Source of the DNA: Chitinophagales bacterium | Lineage (GTDB): Bacteria; Bacteroidota; Bacteroidia; Chitinophagales; Saprospiraceae | Direction: 5' to 3' | Assembly: GCA_013298955.1 (NCBI GenBank) | Contig: JAAFJT010000001.1 | Coordinates: 62,001-126,000 of the forward strand | DNA: 64,000 nucleotides | In this document: one piece after another, positions 46,732 to 56,502 of the stretch | How the letters are laid out: each line of letters begins with the position of its first letter | Position numbering within the stretch: the stretch's first letter is position 1 | The notes under the pieces: generated by a model | What the model was told of the DNA's origin: nothing | The model's database searches: none | What the model saw: only the letters and a program-made list of their open reading frames with translations | Translations under genes and position numbers: made by a program

Positions 46732-48561
46732 ATGAATCCAACACGTTTGTTTGATTTCATCGACTATCAAAATGAAAAATACCCGCAGGAACGCTCGTTA
46801 ACCTATCGGGATAAAGGGCAGGAAAAGTCGTATAGTACTGCCGAAATCGCTCGCTTGGCGCAAGAAGTGGCTTGTGGTTTATGGCGTTTGGGCTTGCGTC
46901 CGGGCGATAAAATCGCTTCGGTCATTGTCAAAAATCGACCCGAGTGGATGGCTTTGGATTTGGGTATGATGCAAATTGGAGTGGCAAATGTGCCTGTCTA
47001 TCCCACCATTAGCCCGAAAGAATATGAGTATATTTTCAATGATGCGACCGTCAAATTGTGTTTTGTGGGCGATGATGACGCAGGAAGTGTTTTCAAAAAA
47101 GTGCAACAAGCACAACTTGCAGTGCCTTCATTGAAAACGATTTATACATTTGATAAAGTCAACTATGCCCAATCTTGGACGGATCTTTTGGGCAATACGA
47201 AAGATTTAGACGCGGTAAATCGCATCAAATCCAATGTGGATGCACAGGATTTGGCAACCATTATCTATACGTCTGGCACGACTGGCAACCCGAAAGGCGT
47301 GATGCTTTCCCATGATAACATCGTTTCCAATATTCAATCCGTACAACCGTTGATGCCGATTGGGGCGGGCGCGAAAGTGTTGAGTTTTTTGCCTTTGAAC
47401 CATATTTTTGAACGTGTTTGTGCTTACAATTATTTGTATATTGGCGCAAATGTCGTATTCACGGGCATTGACAATTTGGGCGGCGACACAGGTGATTTGA
47501 AATCTGTACAACCTCAATTTTTTACAACCGTTCCGCGTTTGTTGGAAAAAGTATATGAAAAATTGTATAATAAAGGATTGGAATTGACAGGCATCAAGAA
47601 AAAATTGTTTTTCTGGGCGTTGAAATTGACGAATGATTATGAATATGATAAAAAATATTCAGGTTTTCGCGGTTTGCAGCACAACTTAGCAGATAAATTG
47701 ATTTATTCCAAATGGCGGGAGGCTTTGGGCGGCAATATTGTTGGGATTTTGGTGGGCGCGTCTGCCTGTCCTGTCAAAATTGCGCGCACGTTTTCGGCGG
47801 CGGGCATTCCCGTTCGGGAAGGTTATGGTATGACGGAGACTTCGCCCGGTATTACGATTAGTGGTTATAAGCCGAATATGGCATTATTGGGTACGGTCGG
47901 TCCTGTTATTAATGGAGTGGAAGTGCGGATTGATGCGTCTGACGGCAATTATCGGGAAGGTGAAGGCGAAATTATCGCGTCAGGGCGCAATGTGATGTTG
48001 GGTTATTACAACAAACCTGTGCAAACGGCGGAAGTTATCAAGATGATGGACGGCAAACGCTGGATGTGTACGGGCGATGTGGGCAAATTCGTGGAAAAAG
48101 ATGGGAAGCCTTTTTTGAAAATTACAGACCGCAAAAAAGAATTGTTTAAAACATCTGGTGGTAAATATGTCGCGCCTGCACCGATTGAAAACAGTTTGAA
48201 AGAGCATTTTTTGATTGAACAAGTAATGGTTTTAGGCGAAAATCAGAAATTTGTGTCTGCGTTAATCGTTCCTGCGGTAGAAGCATTGCGCGATTGGTGT
48301 AAAAGTCATTCGGTGGAATGGAAAAATATGGCGGATGCCCTTAAAAATCCTGCGGTCATCGCCGCTTTCCAAAAAGCAGTGGATCAATACAATCCGAATT
48401 TCAGTAAAGTAGAACAAATCAAAAAATTTGTTTTAATTGCAGATAGTTGGGAACCTGTCAAAGCGGATGGTTCAGAGGCGGAATTGACTCCAACAATGAA
48501 ATTGAAACGGCGTGTGATTTTGGAAAAATATAAAAAAGCGATTCAAGAAATATACGTGTAA
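46732..48561 (+). CDS. AMP-dependent synthetase / long-chain acyl-CoA ligase
   Basis: DLATIIYTSGTTGNPKGVMLSHDNIVSNIQ...VREGYGMTETSPGITI...KITDRKKELFKTSGGKYVAPAPIEN. Confidence 0.95.
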   Translation: MNPTRLFDFIDYQNEKYPQERSLTYRDKGQEKSYSTAEIARLAQEVACGLWRLGLRPGDKIASVIVKNRPEWMALDLGMMQIGVANVPVYPTISPKEYEYIFNDATVKLCFVGDDDAGSVFKKVQQAQLAVPSLKTIYTFDKVNYAQSWTDLLGNTKDLDAVNRIKSNVDAQDLATIIYTSGTTGNPKGVMLSHDNIVSNIQSVQPLMPIGAGAKVLSFLPLNHIFERVCAYNYLYIGANVVFTGIDNLGGDTGDLKSVQPQFFTTVPRLLEKVYEKLYNKGLELTGIKKKLFFWALKLTNDYEYDKKYSGFRGLQHNLADKLIYSKWREALGGNIVGILVGASACPVKIARTFSAAGIPVREGYGMTETSPGITISGYKPNMALLGTVGPVINGVEVRIDASDGNYREGEGEIIASGRNVMLGYYNKPVQTAEVIKMMDGKRWMCTGDVGKFVEKDGKPFLKITDRKKELFKTSGGKYVAPAPIENSLKEHFLIEQVMVLGENQKFVSALIVPAVEALRDWCKSHSVEWKNMADALKNPAVIAAFQKAVDQYNPNFSKVEQIKKFVLIADSWEPVKADGSEAELTPTMKLKRRVILEKYKKAIQEIYV

Positions 48562-48567
48562 TGGAAG

Positions 48568-48746
48568 TTTTTGAATTAGGATTGATAGGAATCGGTTTCG
48601 GAAACCTTCAAGGTTTCCGAAACCGATTCTCTCTAAACCGAAATTATAGTTGCCTCCAAAAAAGGCTTGCGCAACATGAGTTATTAAGATGATTAGGATT
48701 TTAAATCCTAATCATCTTAATAATCCTATAAATCGTAATTCAAAAA
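48568..48746. repeat. nested inverted repeat: outer 'TTTTTGAATTAGGAT' arms enclosing two further palindromes
   Basis: Outer TTTTTGAATTAGGATTGATAGGA / TCCTATAAATCGTAATTCAAAAA; inner AATCGGTTTCGGAAACCTT-c-AAGGTTTCCGAAACCGATT (48590-48628) and TTATTAAGATGATTAGGATTT-t-AAATCCTAATCATCTTAATAA (48681-48723). Confidence 0.93.
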
Positions 48747-49745
48747 TCACACTTTTAAAATCAATTTTCCAGTCTTATCTCCTTGATACAGAATCAATAA
48801 CGATTCAGGAAATGTTTCAATACCTTCTACGATATGGAACGATTCTTTCAAGCGTCCTTCCTTCATCCAGCCACTCATTTCGGCAATGGCTTCGCCATAA
48901 CGCGCTGCATGGTCGAATACGACAAAACCTTCCATCCGTCCCCGCGCCGACAATAATGCCAAATAATTAGATGGTCCTTTGATGCGGTCTGTATTATTAT
49001 ATTGAGAAATCGCCCCGCAAATCACAATCCGTGCGTGCATCCGAATCATTGCTAAACAAATATCCAAGGTTTCGCCACCCACATTATCAAAATAAACATC
49101 AATGCCATCAGGACAGGCTTTGCGCAATTGTGCTTTCAAATCTCCATTTTTGTAATCTATAGCGGCATCAAAACCAAGATTTTGTACCAAATGAGCGCAT
49201 TTATCCGCACCACCTGCAATGCCCACTACGCGACAACCTTTGATTTTGGCAATCTGCCCAACAATGCTTCCGACCGCACCCGCCGCACCCGAAACCACCA
49301 CCGTTTCACCAGCTTTAGGTTGACCGACTTCTAAAAGGGCAAAATACGCTGTCATGCCCACCATGCCAAGCGTTCCTAAATACGTTGTCAATGGAGCTAA
49401 TTTGGTATTTACTTTGGTCAAACCTTTCCCGCCGACCGCGTGAAAATATTGTTGAACCCCAAAACCGCCCGTCACTTTATCGCCAATTTTATATTTATCG
49501 TTTTGAGAATCAACGACTTCGCCTACACCGCCTGCCCGCATCACTTCCCCAATATCCACAGGGCGAATATAAGATTTGCCCAGACTCATCCATCCGCGCA
49601 TCGCAGGGTCGAGTGAAATATATTCGATTTTAACCAACACATCTCCTGCGGCTAAGGGCGTAGTTTCGGGCGTAGCGATGTCCCAATCGCTGCGTTTCGG
49701 CATCCCTTGCGGGCGTGCTGCTAATTTGATTTGTAAATTTTTCAT
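48747..49745 (-). CDS. NADP-dependent medium-chain oxidoreductase (MDR / leukotriene B4 dehydrogenase-like)
   Basis: LVKIEYISLDPAMRGWMSLGKSYIRPVDIGEVMRAGGVGEVV...GETVVVSGAAGAVGSIVGQIAKIKGCRVVGIAGG. Confidence 0.94.
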   Translation of the reverse strand: MKNLQIKLAARPQGMPKRSDWDIATPETTPLAAGDVLVKIEYISLDPAMRGWMSLGKSYIRPVDIGEVMRAGGVGEVVDSQNDKYKIGDKVTGGFGVQQYFHAVGGKGLTKVNTKLAPLTTYLGTLGMVGMTAYFALLEVGQPKAGETVVVSGAAGAVGSIVGQIAKIKGCRVVGIAGGADKCAHLVQNLGFDAAIDYKNGDLKAQLRKACPDGIDVYFDNVGGETLDICLAMIRMHARIVICGAISQYNNTDRIKGPSNYLALLSARGRMEGFVVFDHAARYGEAIAEMSGWMKEGRLKESFHIVEGIETFPESLLILYQGDKTGKLILKV

Positions 49746-49933
49746 ACAATGATTGATTTTTAAAACAACAATAATGTCATTGAGATTTTAAATCTCGACG
49801 ACGTTACAAATTTATAACATTTTATTAGAAGTTTCACAACTTATGGATATAAATATAACTTGACTTTGTTAAGTTCTCAATCGTTTTAATATAAGAATTT
49901 GCGTCAACGCATGATGTATCCATATTGGTCATT

Positions 49934-50518
49934 TCAACCTTTTTGTAAAATCATAAATAATTCACTCCCTTGTCTTTTGAGACATGAATTTTCACAATTT
50001 TCAAGGGTTTTAATGTTGAAAAAAGGTTCAAAAAGAGGTACATATTCCTGTTTCGAGCCGCCAAAAGGTGGGTTTTTTTCAAAAAACACTTGAAACAAAA
50101 CACCTACTAATTTTCCATTGGCAACCAATAAGTGGTGCATTTTTTCAACATATGGAGGACGCAAAATAGGGTTTAAAGCACAAAAAAAGGTTTGTTCCAA
50201 AATCAAATCATACGCGCCTTGATGTTCAAAAAAGTCACCTAAGACGACTTTGATAGCCGGACGCGCTTTGAATTGTTCTTTTAAAGCATCCACCATCGTT
50301 GGCGCAATATCTATCAACGTGATATTCGTAAAACCCCTTTCGAGCAGATATGCCGCTTCATGTGCATTGCCACAACCGGGAATCAAAATACGTAAATCCT
50401 TGTTTTTCAATTGATTGATATAAAATTTCAAAGGGGGCGAGACTTGTTTTAAATCCCAAACCGTATCTTGTTGTTGATAACGATTTTCCCAATAGGCTTG
50501 GTCGAGGTTTGTATCCAT
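49934..50518 (-). CDS. SAM-dependent methyltransferase (TPMT-like)
   Basis: YWENRYQQQDTVWDLKQVSPPLKFYINQLKNKDLRILIPGCGNAHEAAYLLERGFTNITLIDIAP. Confidence 0.9.
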   Translation of the reverse strand: MDTNLDQAYWENRYQQQDTVWDLKQVSPPLKFYINQLKNKDLRILIPGCGNAHEAAYLLERGFTNITLIDIAPTMVDALKEQFKARPAIKVVLGDFFEHQGAYDLILEQTFFCALNPILRPPYVEKMHHLLVANGKLVGVLFQVFFEKNPPFGGSKQEYVPLFEPFFNIKTLENCENSCLKRQGSELFMILQKG

Positions 50519-50567
50519 ATATAAAACATATTCTTTTTTAAATTATTATTTAAAGAATCACCTAAAA

Positions 50568-50678
50568 TTTCGTAAATTTTTCAAATTTACGAAATTTGTG
50601 GCGCAAAATAGGATTTGCACCTAAAATTTCGTAAATTTGAAAAATTTACGAAATTTGTGGCGCAAATCTATTTGTGAG
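50568..50678. repeat. tandem hairpin repeat, 'ATTTCGTAAATTT' family, locus 2
   Basis: CACCTAAAATTTCGTAAATTT-ttc-AAATTTACGAAATTTGTGGCGCAAA, then GCACCTAAAATTTCGTAAATTT-gaa-AAATTTACGAAATTTGTGGCGCAAATCTATTTGTG. Confidence 0.93.
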
Positions 50679-50807
50679 CTGCTTATCTGTGCAAAAAAAC
50701 GCATAATTTCACAGACTACAAAACAAAGTACCGATATTTGAGTTTTTGAAGGAGCATTTGGGCAAATGTGTAGCAATCCTCTCCTAATTCGATTAAAAAT
50801 TCAATCT

Positions 50808-51809
50808 ATGAAAATACTGATTACAGGTGCGACAGGTTTTGTCGGTGGTCGTTTTTTGGAAGCATTTGGACAACAATATGGTGTTGGAAATGTAGTTGGC
50901 ACAGGTCGGAATCCTAAACAAATTCAATTTTGGCAATCCAAAGGGGTGCAAATTGAGCAAGGAGACCTTTCTAACAAATCTTTTACAGACACTTTGTTGC
51001 AAAAAGGGCAATTTGAAGCGGTGGTGCATGTCGCGGCGAAGAGTTCGCCTTGGGGCAGTTATGATTCTTTTTATCAATCGAATGTGGTTGCGACCCGTCA
51101 TCTTTTAGATGCGGCGGTGGCAACAAAGGTGAAACGATTTATTTTCATTTCCACGCCCAGTGTTTATTTCAATTTCAAACATCGCTTTAACGTGCGCGAA
51201 TCGGAACCCATTGATTATGAATTGGTTAATCATTACACCAAAACAAAATATGAATCCGAATGTTTGGTTCGGCGATACGCGCAAGAGAAAGGATTATTTG
51301 CCGTGATTTTTCGTCCGCGAGCAATTGTCGGGCGGGGCGATACGGTCATTGCGCCGCGTGTGTTAACGGCGTATCATCAAGGCAAGTTGAAAATCATTGG
51401 CGATGGCGCAAATAAGGCTGATTTTACGTCTATCGCAAATTTGGCACAAGCCGCTTTATTAGCGATGCGGGCGGATGAGCGTTGCAATGGACAAATTTTT
51501 AATATCACGGATGGCAATCCGCAACCGATTTGGACGGCAATTGATTTTATTTTGAAGACGATGAATCTTACAAAGCCTTTAAAATCAATCCCTTATCCGA
51601 TTGCATACAGTGCGGCATGGTTGAGTGAGCGCGTACATGAAACATGGATGCCCGATAAAGAACCTGCATTGACCTGTTACGGGATTGGGATTTTGCGATA
51701 CAGCTTGACGATGAATATTGATAAGGCAAAAACATTATTAGGCTATGAACCACAAATAGATACATATGATAGTTTACTTGAATTTGTAAATTGGTATTCA
51801 AACACATAG
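50808..51809 (+). CDS. NAD-dependent epimerase/dehydratase (3-beta-HSD-like SDR)
   Basis: MKILITGATGFVGGRFLEAF...VVHVAAKSSPWGSYDSFYQSNVVATRHLLDAA...YTKTKYESE. Confidence 0.94.
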   Translation: MKILITGATGFVGGRFLEAFGQQYGVGNVVGTGRNPKQIQFWQSKGVQIEQGDLSNKSFTDTLLQKGQFEAVVHVAAKSSPWGSYDSFYQSNVVATRHLLDAAVATKVKRFIFISTPSVYFNFKHRFNVRESEPIDYELVNHYTKTKYESECLVRRYAQEKGLFAVIFRPRAIVGRGDTVIAPRVLTAYHQGKLKIIGDGANKADFTSIANLAQAALLAMRADERCNGQIFNITDGNPQPIWTAIDFILKTMNLTKPLKSIPYPIAYSAAWLSERVHETWMPDKEPALTCYGIGILRYSLTMNIDKAKTLLGYEPQIDTYDSLLEFVNWYSNT

Positions 51810-51823
51810 TGCGCAAAGGGGGG

Positions 51824-51873
51824 GATTCAGCATCAGAAACCTTGAAGGGTTCTGATGCTGAATCACCCCCTTG
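51824..51873. terminator. palindromic hairpin downstream of epimerase
   Basis: CAAAGGGGGGGATTCAGCATCAGAAACCTT...AAGGGTTCTGATGCTGAATCACCCCCTTG. Confidence 0.8.
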
Positions 51874-52112
51874 ACTTCGTACGAAGATTTTTAGTATTTT
51901 CTAATTCAACGAATCCTATAAATCCCAAGAATCCAAGTCCCCAAAAGAATCCAAGCCGCATTTTGCAACTTTTCCTAAAAAAAATTGTAAAACTTTGCAA
52001 ATCCTCCTAAATAATCCAAAAAAAGATTATTTTTACGGCAGATTTTATAGTATAACAACCTTTTTTCATCTATCACACGAGTCACGCTGCTCCAAACGAA
52101 CAGCAGAAAACT

Positions 52113-52877
52113 ATGGGGACGATCATTTCATTGCTAAATCATAAAGGCGGAGTCGGTAAAACCACGAGTACCATTAATATTGGTGCAGGACTTGTCGAAT
52201 TGGGCAAAAAAGTATTGCTCATCGACCTCGACCCACAAGCAAATTTGACGCTATCGCTCGGCATTCCGCGTCAAAAAATTACGATTTATGAGGCATTGCG
52301 CGGCGAAGGCGAATTGCAACCGTACACCGCAAAGCCGAATATGGATGTCATCACGTCATCGCTCGACCTATCGGGCGCGGAAATGGAGCTGATTAATGAG
52401 GCAGGACGCGAGTATATTTTGCGCGAATTGTTTGATACCGTGATTGACCAGTACGACTACATCTTGTTAGATTGCCCACCGTCGCTTGGTTTGTTGACGT
52501 TAAACGCGTTGACAAGCAGTCGATACGTATTAATTCCGTTGCAAACGGAGTTTTTAGCCCTACAAGGATTGGCTAAAATAAAACAAGTGATTGATAAAGT
52601 TAAATTTAGATTAAACAAAAATTTGGATATTGGCGGCGTAATTGCAACGATGTACGATGCAAGGCGCGTTTTAAATCGCGATGTAGTGGAAACAATTCAC
52701 AAATATTTTGGTGAAAAAGTGTTTAAAACCTACATTCGGGATAACGTTGCGTTAGCAGAAGCACCTGCACAACGCAAAGATATTTTTGCCTATCAGCCCC
52801 GCAGTTCGGGCGCAGAAGATTATTTATCGTTGGCAAAAGAAGTTTTAATGCGGGTCGAAGGAGCCGTAATTGCTTAA
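52113..52877 (+). CDS. ParA-family ATPase
   Basis: IISLLNHKGGVGKTTSTINIGAGL deviant Walker A; VLLIDLDPQANLTLSLG; DYILLDCPPSLGLLTLNAL; no N-terminal HTH. Confidence 0.96.
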   Translation: MGTIISLLNHKGGVGKTTSTINIGAGLVELGKKVLLIDLDPQANLTLSLGIPRQKITIYEALRGEGELQPYTAKPNMDVITSSLDLSGAEMELINEAGREYILRELFDTVIDQYDYILLDCPPSLGLLTLNALTSSRYVLIPLQTEFLALQGLAKIKQVIDKVKFRLNKNLDIGGVIATMYDARRVLNRDVVETIHKYFGEKVFKTYIRDNVALAEAPAQRKDIFAYQPRSSGAEDYLSLAKEVLMRVEGAVIA

Positions 52878-52937
52878 AATATTGATTTTAAACAACTTAT
52901 AAAGTTGATTTAAAATTAATGCTTCATTCAAAATAAG

Positions 52938-53447
52938 GTGAGTAAAAAAAGATTTACAGGCGGTTTCGACAGTATTTTCGGCAGGGCGGAAGAAGAACCT
53001 GTCAAAATCATGTCTGACGACATCGCTCCCATAGCAGTAGAAGCCGCGCCGCTTGAACCTTCCGCATTCAACAAAAAAGCGACGACTAAAAACTTTACTT
53101 CGGATTTGGACGCGTTGTTCCGCGATGCAATGTCGGAAGCCGTCGAAGAACGAGTTACGAGAATCAAACGGTCTGTCGGCATTGAAGACGACCCGTTTGA
53201 GGAGAGTACGCGGCAATTTAAGAAACCGTTAAGCGGTTTGGACGCGTTGATTCGGCAAACAATGGAGACGAGTTTGGCGGGCATGGAACATGCTGCGGTC
53301 AAGCGGATTACCCTATTGTTTGAATCGGCTAAAATCGACAAGTTGAAAAATATTGCCAAGATGGAAAGAGCCTTTATGAAAGATTTAGTCCAAAGCGTAA
53401 TCAATGAGTTTATAACGGATTACGAAAAACGAAAAGGTGCTATATAA
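52938..53447 (+). CDS. small putative ParA partner, GTG start, 169 aa
   Basis: (M/V)SKKRFTGGFDSIFGRAEEE...FTSDLDALFRDAMSE...PLSGLDALIRQTMET...; directly downstream of parA. Confidence 0.75.
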   Translation: MSKKRFTGGFDSIFGRAEEEPVKIMSDDIAPIAVEAAPLEPSAFNKKATTKNFTSDLDALFRDAMSEAVEERVTRIKRSVGIEDDPFEESTRQFKKPLSGLDALIRQTMETSLAGMEHAAVKRITLLFESAKIDKLKNIAKMERAFMKDLVQSVINEFITDYEKRKGAI

Positions 53448-53449
53448 TT

Positions 53450-53532
53450 GGTTTTGAATGAGGATTTTGGGGATTTATTGGATTCATTTTATAAAATCAA
53501 TCCAATAAATCCCCAAAATCCTCATTCAAACC
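53450..53532. repeat. intergenic inverted repeat, 'GAATGAGGATTTTGGGGATTTATTGGATT' word
   Basis: GGTTTTGAATGAGGATTTTGGGGATTTATTGGATTCATTTTA immediately followed by its near-perfect reverse complement. Confidence 0.95.
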
Positions 53533-53591
53533 ACAAAAAATCCAGAAATGATTCAACCAAAACCAAACCATTTTTAATACACTAACATGCT

Positions 53592-54533
53592 ATGTCAGTA
53601 ATGCTCCCGTACCTGCCCGACGATTTGCGGCAGTATTATAATCATACAATTCACCCCGAATTGATGCGCATGGAGCGCAAACGGCATCAACTGTTGTTGT
53701 TACTTGCCGTCTCATTTTTGCTTATTTTAGGTATCATATTTTTACAACTTTATATTGGTATTTTTGTCATCACTTTAATATTGATGATACCTGTTGTGTT
53801 GTACATTACTTTTTTGTATTATGAATTGGAAAAATTCAAACATGTTTTCAAACCTAAAATTATTAATTTAGTGTTAGATTTCATAGATAATGATGTGAGT
53901 TACAGCACTTTGGAATATAAAGAAAATGCTTCGATTGCGCCCAAAGTTTTTTTTGAAAGCAAACTGTTTGCTGCACGCGGCGTTGATTATGTGGGTGAAG
54001 ATTATATCACAGGTAAAATCGGCGAATTAGAATTTGAGTTGAGCGAATTGATGGTCAAAAAAATGTCCCCTGTTTTGAATCGGTTGGACAATGTTTTTCG
54101 CGGCGTTTTCCTACATGCGAAATCGCCTATTTCGATTACGGGTCAAATGATTATTTTGCCACGCCATTTGAAGCAATATTATTTGGATGCCTTGAAAGAT
54201 TTTAACTTAAAATCCAATGCTCGACCGTATGAACTGATAAAAAATGTTCGTTTTCGAGAAAGTTTCATGGTGTACTGCACGCCTGACGCGAATGTAAAAC
54301 GATTTTTATCGGAAGATATGCAAAAATTATTGCTCAAATACCACGATACGACAGGAAAAGATATGCACGTTTCGTTCATTGATGCGAATATTTACATCGC
54401 CGTTGCGCAGCAAAAAGATATTTTAGAACCCGTTTTGTGGCAATCGAATGTGAGTTTTGATTTAATTCAAGAGTTTCACAGCGATTTGATTATGTTGATG
54501 AAGATTGTGCGCGATTTTGATGAATGCAATTGA
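53592..54533 (+). CDS. DUF3137-like membrane protein
   Basis: Two N-terminal TM segments (LLLLLAVSFLLILGIIFLQLYIGIFVITLILMIPVVLYITFLYYELEKFKHVFKPKII) then a soluble domain. Confidence 0.75.
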   Translation: MSVMLPYLPDDLRQYYNHTIHPELMRMERKRHQLLLLLAVSFLLILGIIFLQLYIGIFVITLILMIPVVLYITFLYYELEKFKHVFKPKIINLVLDFIDNDVSYSTLEYKENASIAPKVFFESKLFAARGVDYVGEDYITGKIGELEFELSELMVKKMSPVLNRLDNVFRGVFLHAKSPISITGQMIILPRHLKQYYLDALKDFNLKSNARPYELIKNVRFRESFMVYCTPDANVKRFLSEDMQKLLLKYHDTTGKDMHVSFIDANIYIAVAQQKDILEPVLWQSNVSFDLIQEFHSDLIMLMKIVRDFDECN

Positions 54534-54637
54534 TAGGCAGCTTCTATCCTTTTAGAATTGTTTTACAAATATCAAAAGAATCAAACTAATTATGTGATTC
54601 GCAACTTCTATAAAAATTACAATTAATTGATTATCAA

Positions 54638-54668
54638 ACCTTTGGAGGATTTGAAAACCTCCAAAGGT
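54638..54668. terminator. palindromic hairpin between convergent genes
   Basis: ACCTTTGGAGG...CCTCCAAAGGT. Confidence 0.7.
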
Positions 54669-54693
54669 CGTATTGTATGGTTATCTTGTATAG

Positions 54694-55587
54694 TCAGTTT
54701 ACTTGCAATATTTTTTTTAATAATCCATTCAAGACAGGCGAAATCAATTTATGAGTTGCGTCTAAAACATGTAATCGGGAAGCAGGCAGTTCAGATTCCA
54801 ACATTCGACCTGTAGCAATCGGTACAATTGGGTCTTTTTCACCGAAAAACAATTCAATTGGAATATTAATGCGTTGCAATTTATCCAAAACGCGCTGCAT
54901 CGGAATCACAAAATCATCCATCGAAAGCCAATATGAAAATAAACGCATCCGCCGTTCCACCCGTCCCAAATGTTTAAATGTAAAATCATATATAAATTCA
55001 TTAATCAACTTATATTTTCTGAAAAAAGTCAAAATGCGTAAAAACCAAAACGGTTTGTTTAAAATCCACCAGAGCGCGTACCGAATAGGGCGCGGAATCA
55101 TCGAAATTTCAAACATGCCTTTGGTGTTAAAACCGTCGGGCGCGAGTAAAAAAAGGCGGTCGAGGCGCGGTGCAAATTCCCAAACCATGCGTTGAAGGAT
55201 GCGCGCCCCAAAACTATAACCCATGAGCTCAAAACTATATTTATTTTCCATTTCCGCAATCGTCGAAATAATGCGTTTAATATCCCGTTTATTGAAAAAA
55301 GATTCGCGCCATTGTGTATGCCCGTGATGCGGCAAATCCACCGCATACACCGTGTAATGCGGTTCGAGCGACTCCTGTAAAGGCAAAAACAGGGTAGCGC
55401 GGTCGCCAAAACCATGAAAGGCTATCAATAACCGCTCTCCATGTCCAAATCGAAGGCAGCCAATACGAGAATTTTTGTAAGCAAAATAAATGCGTTCTGC
55501 ATTGCGCGAAGCCGATATTTTGGTTACAATTTCTTCTGCATTTTTGCAAATCGGATGTGCATTTTTTAAACGATATGATTCGGGCAT
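54694..55587 (-). CDS. alpha/beta hydrolase
   Basis: RLLIAFHGFGDRATLFLPLQESLEPHYTVYAVDLPHHGHTQW...FELMGYSFGARILQRMVWEFAPRLDRLFLLAPDGF...GEKDPIVPI. Confidence 0.92.
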   Translation of the reverse strand: MPESYRLKNAHPICKNAEEIVTKISASRNAERIYFAYKNSRIGCLRFGHGERLLIAFHGFGDRATLFLPLQESLEPHYTVYAVDLPHHGHTQWRESFFNKRDIKRIISTIAEMENKYSFELMGYSFGARILQRMVWEFAPRLDRLFLLAPDGFNTKGMFEISMIPRPIRYALWWILNKPFWFLRILTFFRKYKLINEFIYDFTFKHLGRVERRMRLFSYWLSMDDFVIPMQRVLDKLQRINIPIELFFGEKDPIVPIATGRMLESELPASRLHVLDATHKLISPVLNGLLKKILQVN

Positions 55588-55646
55588 AAATAATTATAGA
55601 TTATAACAAATTTACATTTAATTTAAATTTTTGTAAAAAAAACACC

Positions 55647-56417
55647 ATGAGATTTTCACAAAAGGTTTTTTTTTGGAGTTATATGATGCTCCTCATCACG
55701 AGTTGTAATGCCTGTTTTGCGGTCAAAACGCATCGTTCTGACTCGAAACCGATTCGCCACGACGTGTGGGAGGGTTTGTTAAAAAAACATGTTAGCGCGA
55801 CAGGTGTGGTCAATTACAAGGGGCTACTTGCCGATAGTTTGGCGTTTCAAGGGTATCTAAACCAACTTGCACAAGGCTACCCGAATGATAAAAATTGGAC
55901 AAAATCTGAACAAATGGCATATTGGATTAATACGTATAATGCTTACACTGTGCAACTTATTCTCAAAAATTATCCTGTGAAAAGTATTAAATCTATCAAA
56001 TCTGGGATTCCGTTTGTAAATGATGTATGGCAAATGGAACTGATTCCGATTGAAAATAAGTTATATCATCTTAATAATATTGAGCATGGCATTTTGCGCG
56101 CTCAATTTTCAGAGCCGCGTATTCATTTTGCGGTGAATTGTGCTTCTAAATCGTGTCCGAAATTGTTGAATGAGGCATACACGGCTGAAAAGTTGGAAAC
56201 ACAATTGACTCAACAAGCCCGAAGTTTCCTAAATGATGGTGTTCGCAATCAAATTTCAACACAAAAAGCAGCCTTATCTAAAATTTTTTCATGGTATCGG
56301 GGCGATTTCACCAAAAAACAACTGTTGTTTGAGTTTATAAATCAGTATTCGGATATCAAAATGTCGGAAAATACCAATATTAATTATCTGGATTATGATT
56401 GGAATCTCAATGAATAA
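55647..56417 (+). CDS. DUF547 domain-containing protein
   Basis: VWEGLLKKHVSATGVVNYKGLLAD...QMAYWINTYNAYTVQLILKNYPVKSIKSI...RIHFAVNCASKSCPKLLNEAYTAEKLETQL. Confidence 0.93.
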   Translation: MRFSQKVFFWSYMMLLITSCNACFAVKTHRSDSKPIRHDVWEGLLKKHVSATGVVNYKGLLADSLAFQGYLNQLAQGYPNDKNWTKSEQMAYWINTYNAYTVQLILKNYPVKSIKSIKSGIPFVNDVWQMELIPIENKLYHLNNIEHGILRAQFSEPRIHFAVNCASKSCPKLLNEAYTAEKLETQLTQQARSFLNDGVRNQISTQKAALSKIFSWYRGDFTKKQLLFEFINQYSDIKMSENTNINYLDYDWNLNE

Positions 56418-56418
56418 C

Positions 56419-56501
56419 GGTTTGAATTAGGATGTATTAGATTTTTCAAGATTCCTAAATCTTGAAAAATCCAATACATCCTAAAAATCCTAATTCAAAC
56501 C
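56419..56501. repeat. intergenic inverted repeat, 'GTTTGAATTAGGAT' family, left arm with 9-nt deletion
   Basis: GGTTTGAATTAGGA[-]TGTATTAGATTTTTCAAGATT vs reverse complement of right arm GGTTTGAATTAGGATTTTTAGGATGTATTGGATTTTTCAAGATT. Confidence 0.95.
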
Positions 56502-56502
56502 A

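Noticed and set aside
52113-53447. Canonical chromosomal ParABS locus
   Set aside because: No ParB-like domain in the neighbour and no TGTTTCACGTGAAACA-like parS site seen in the window
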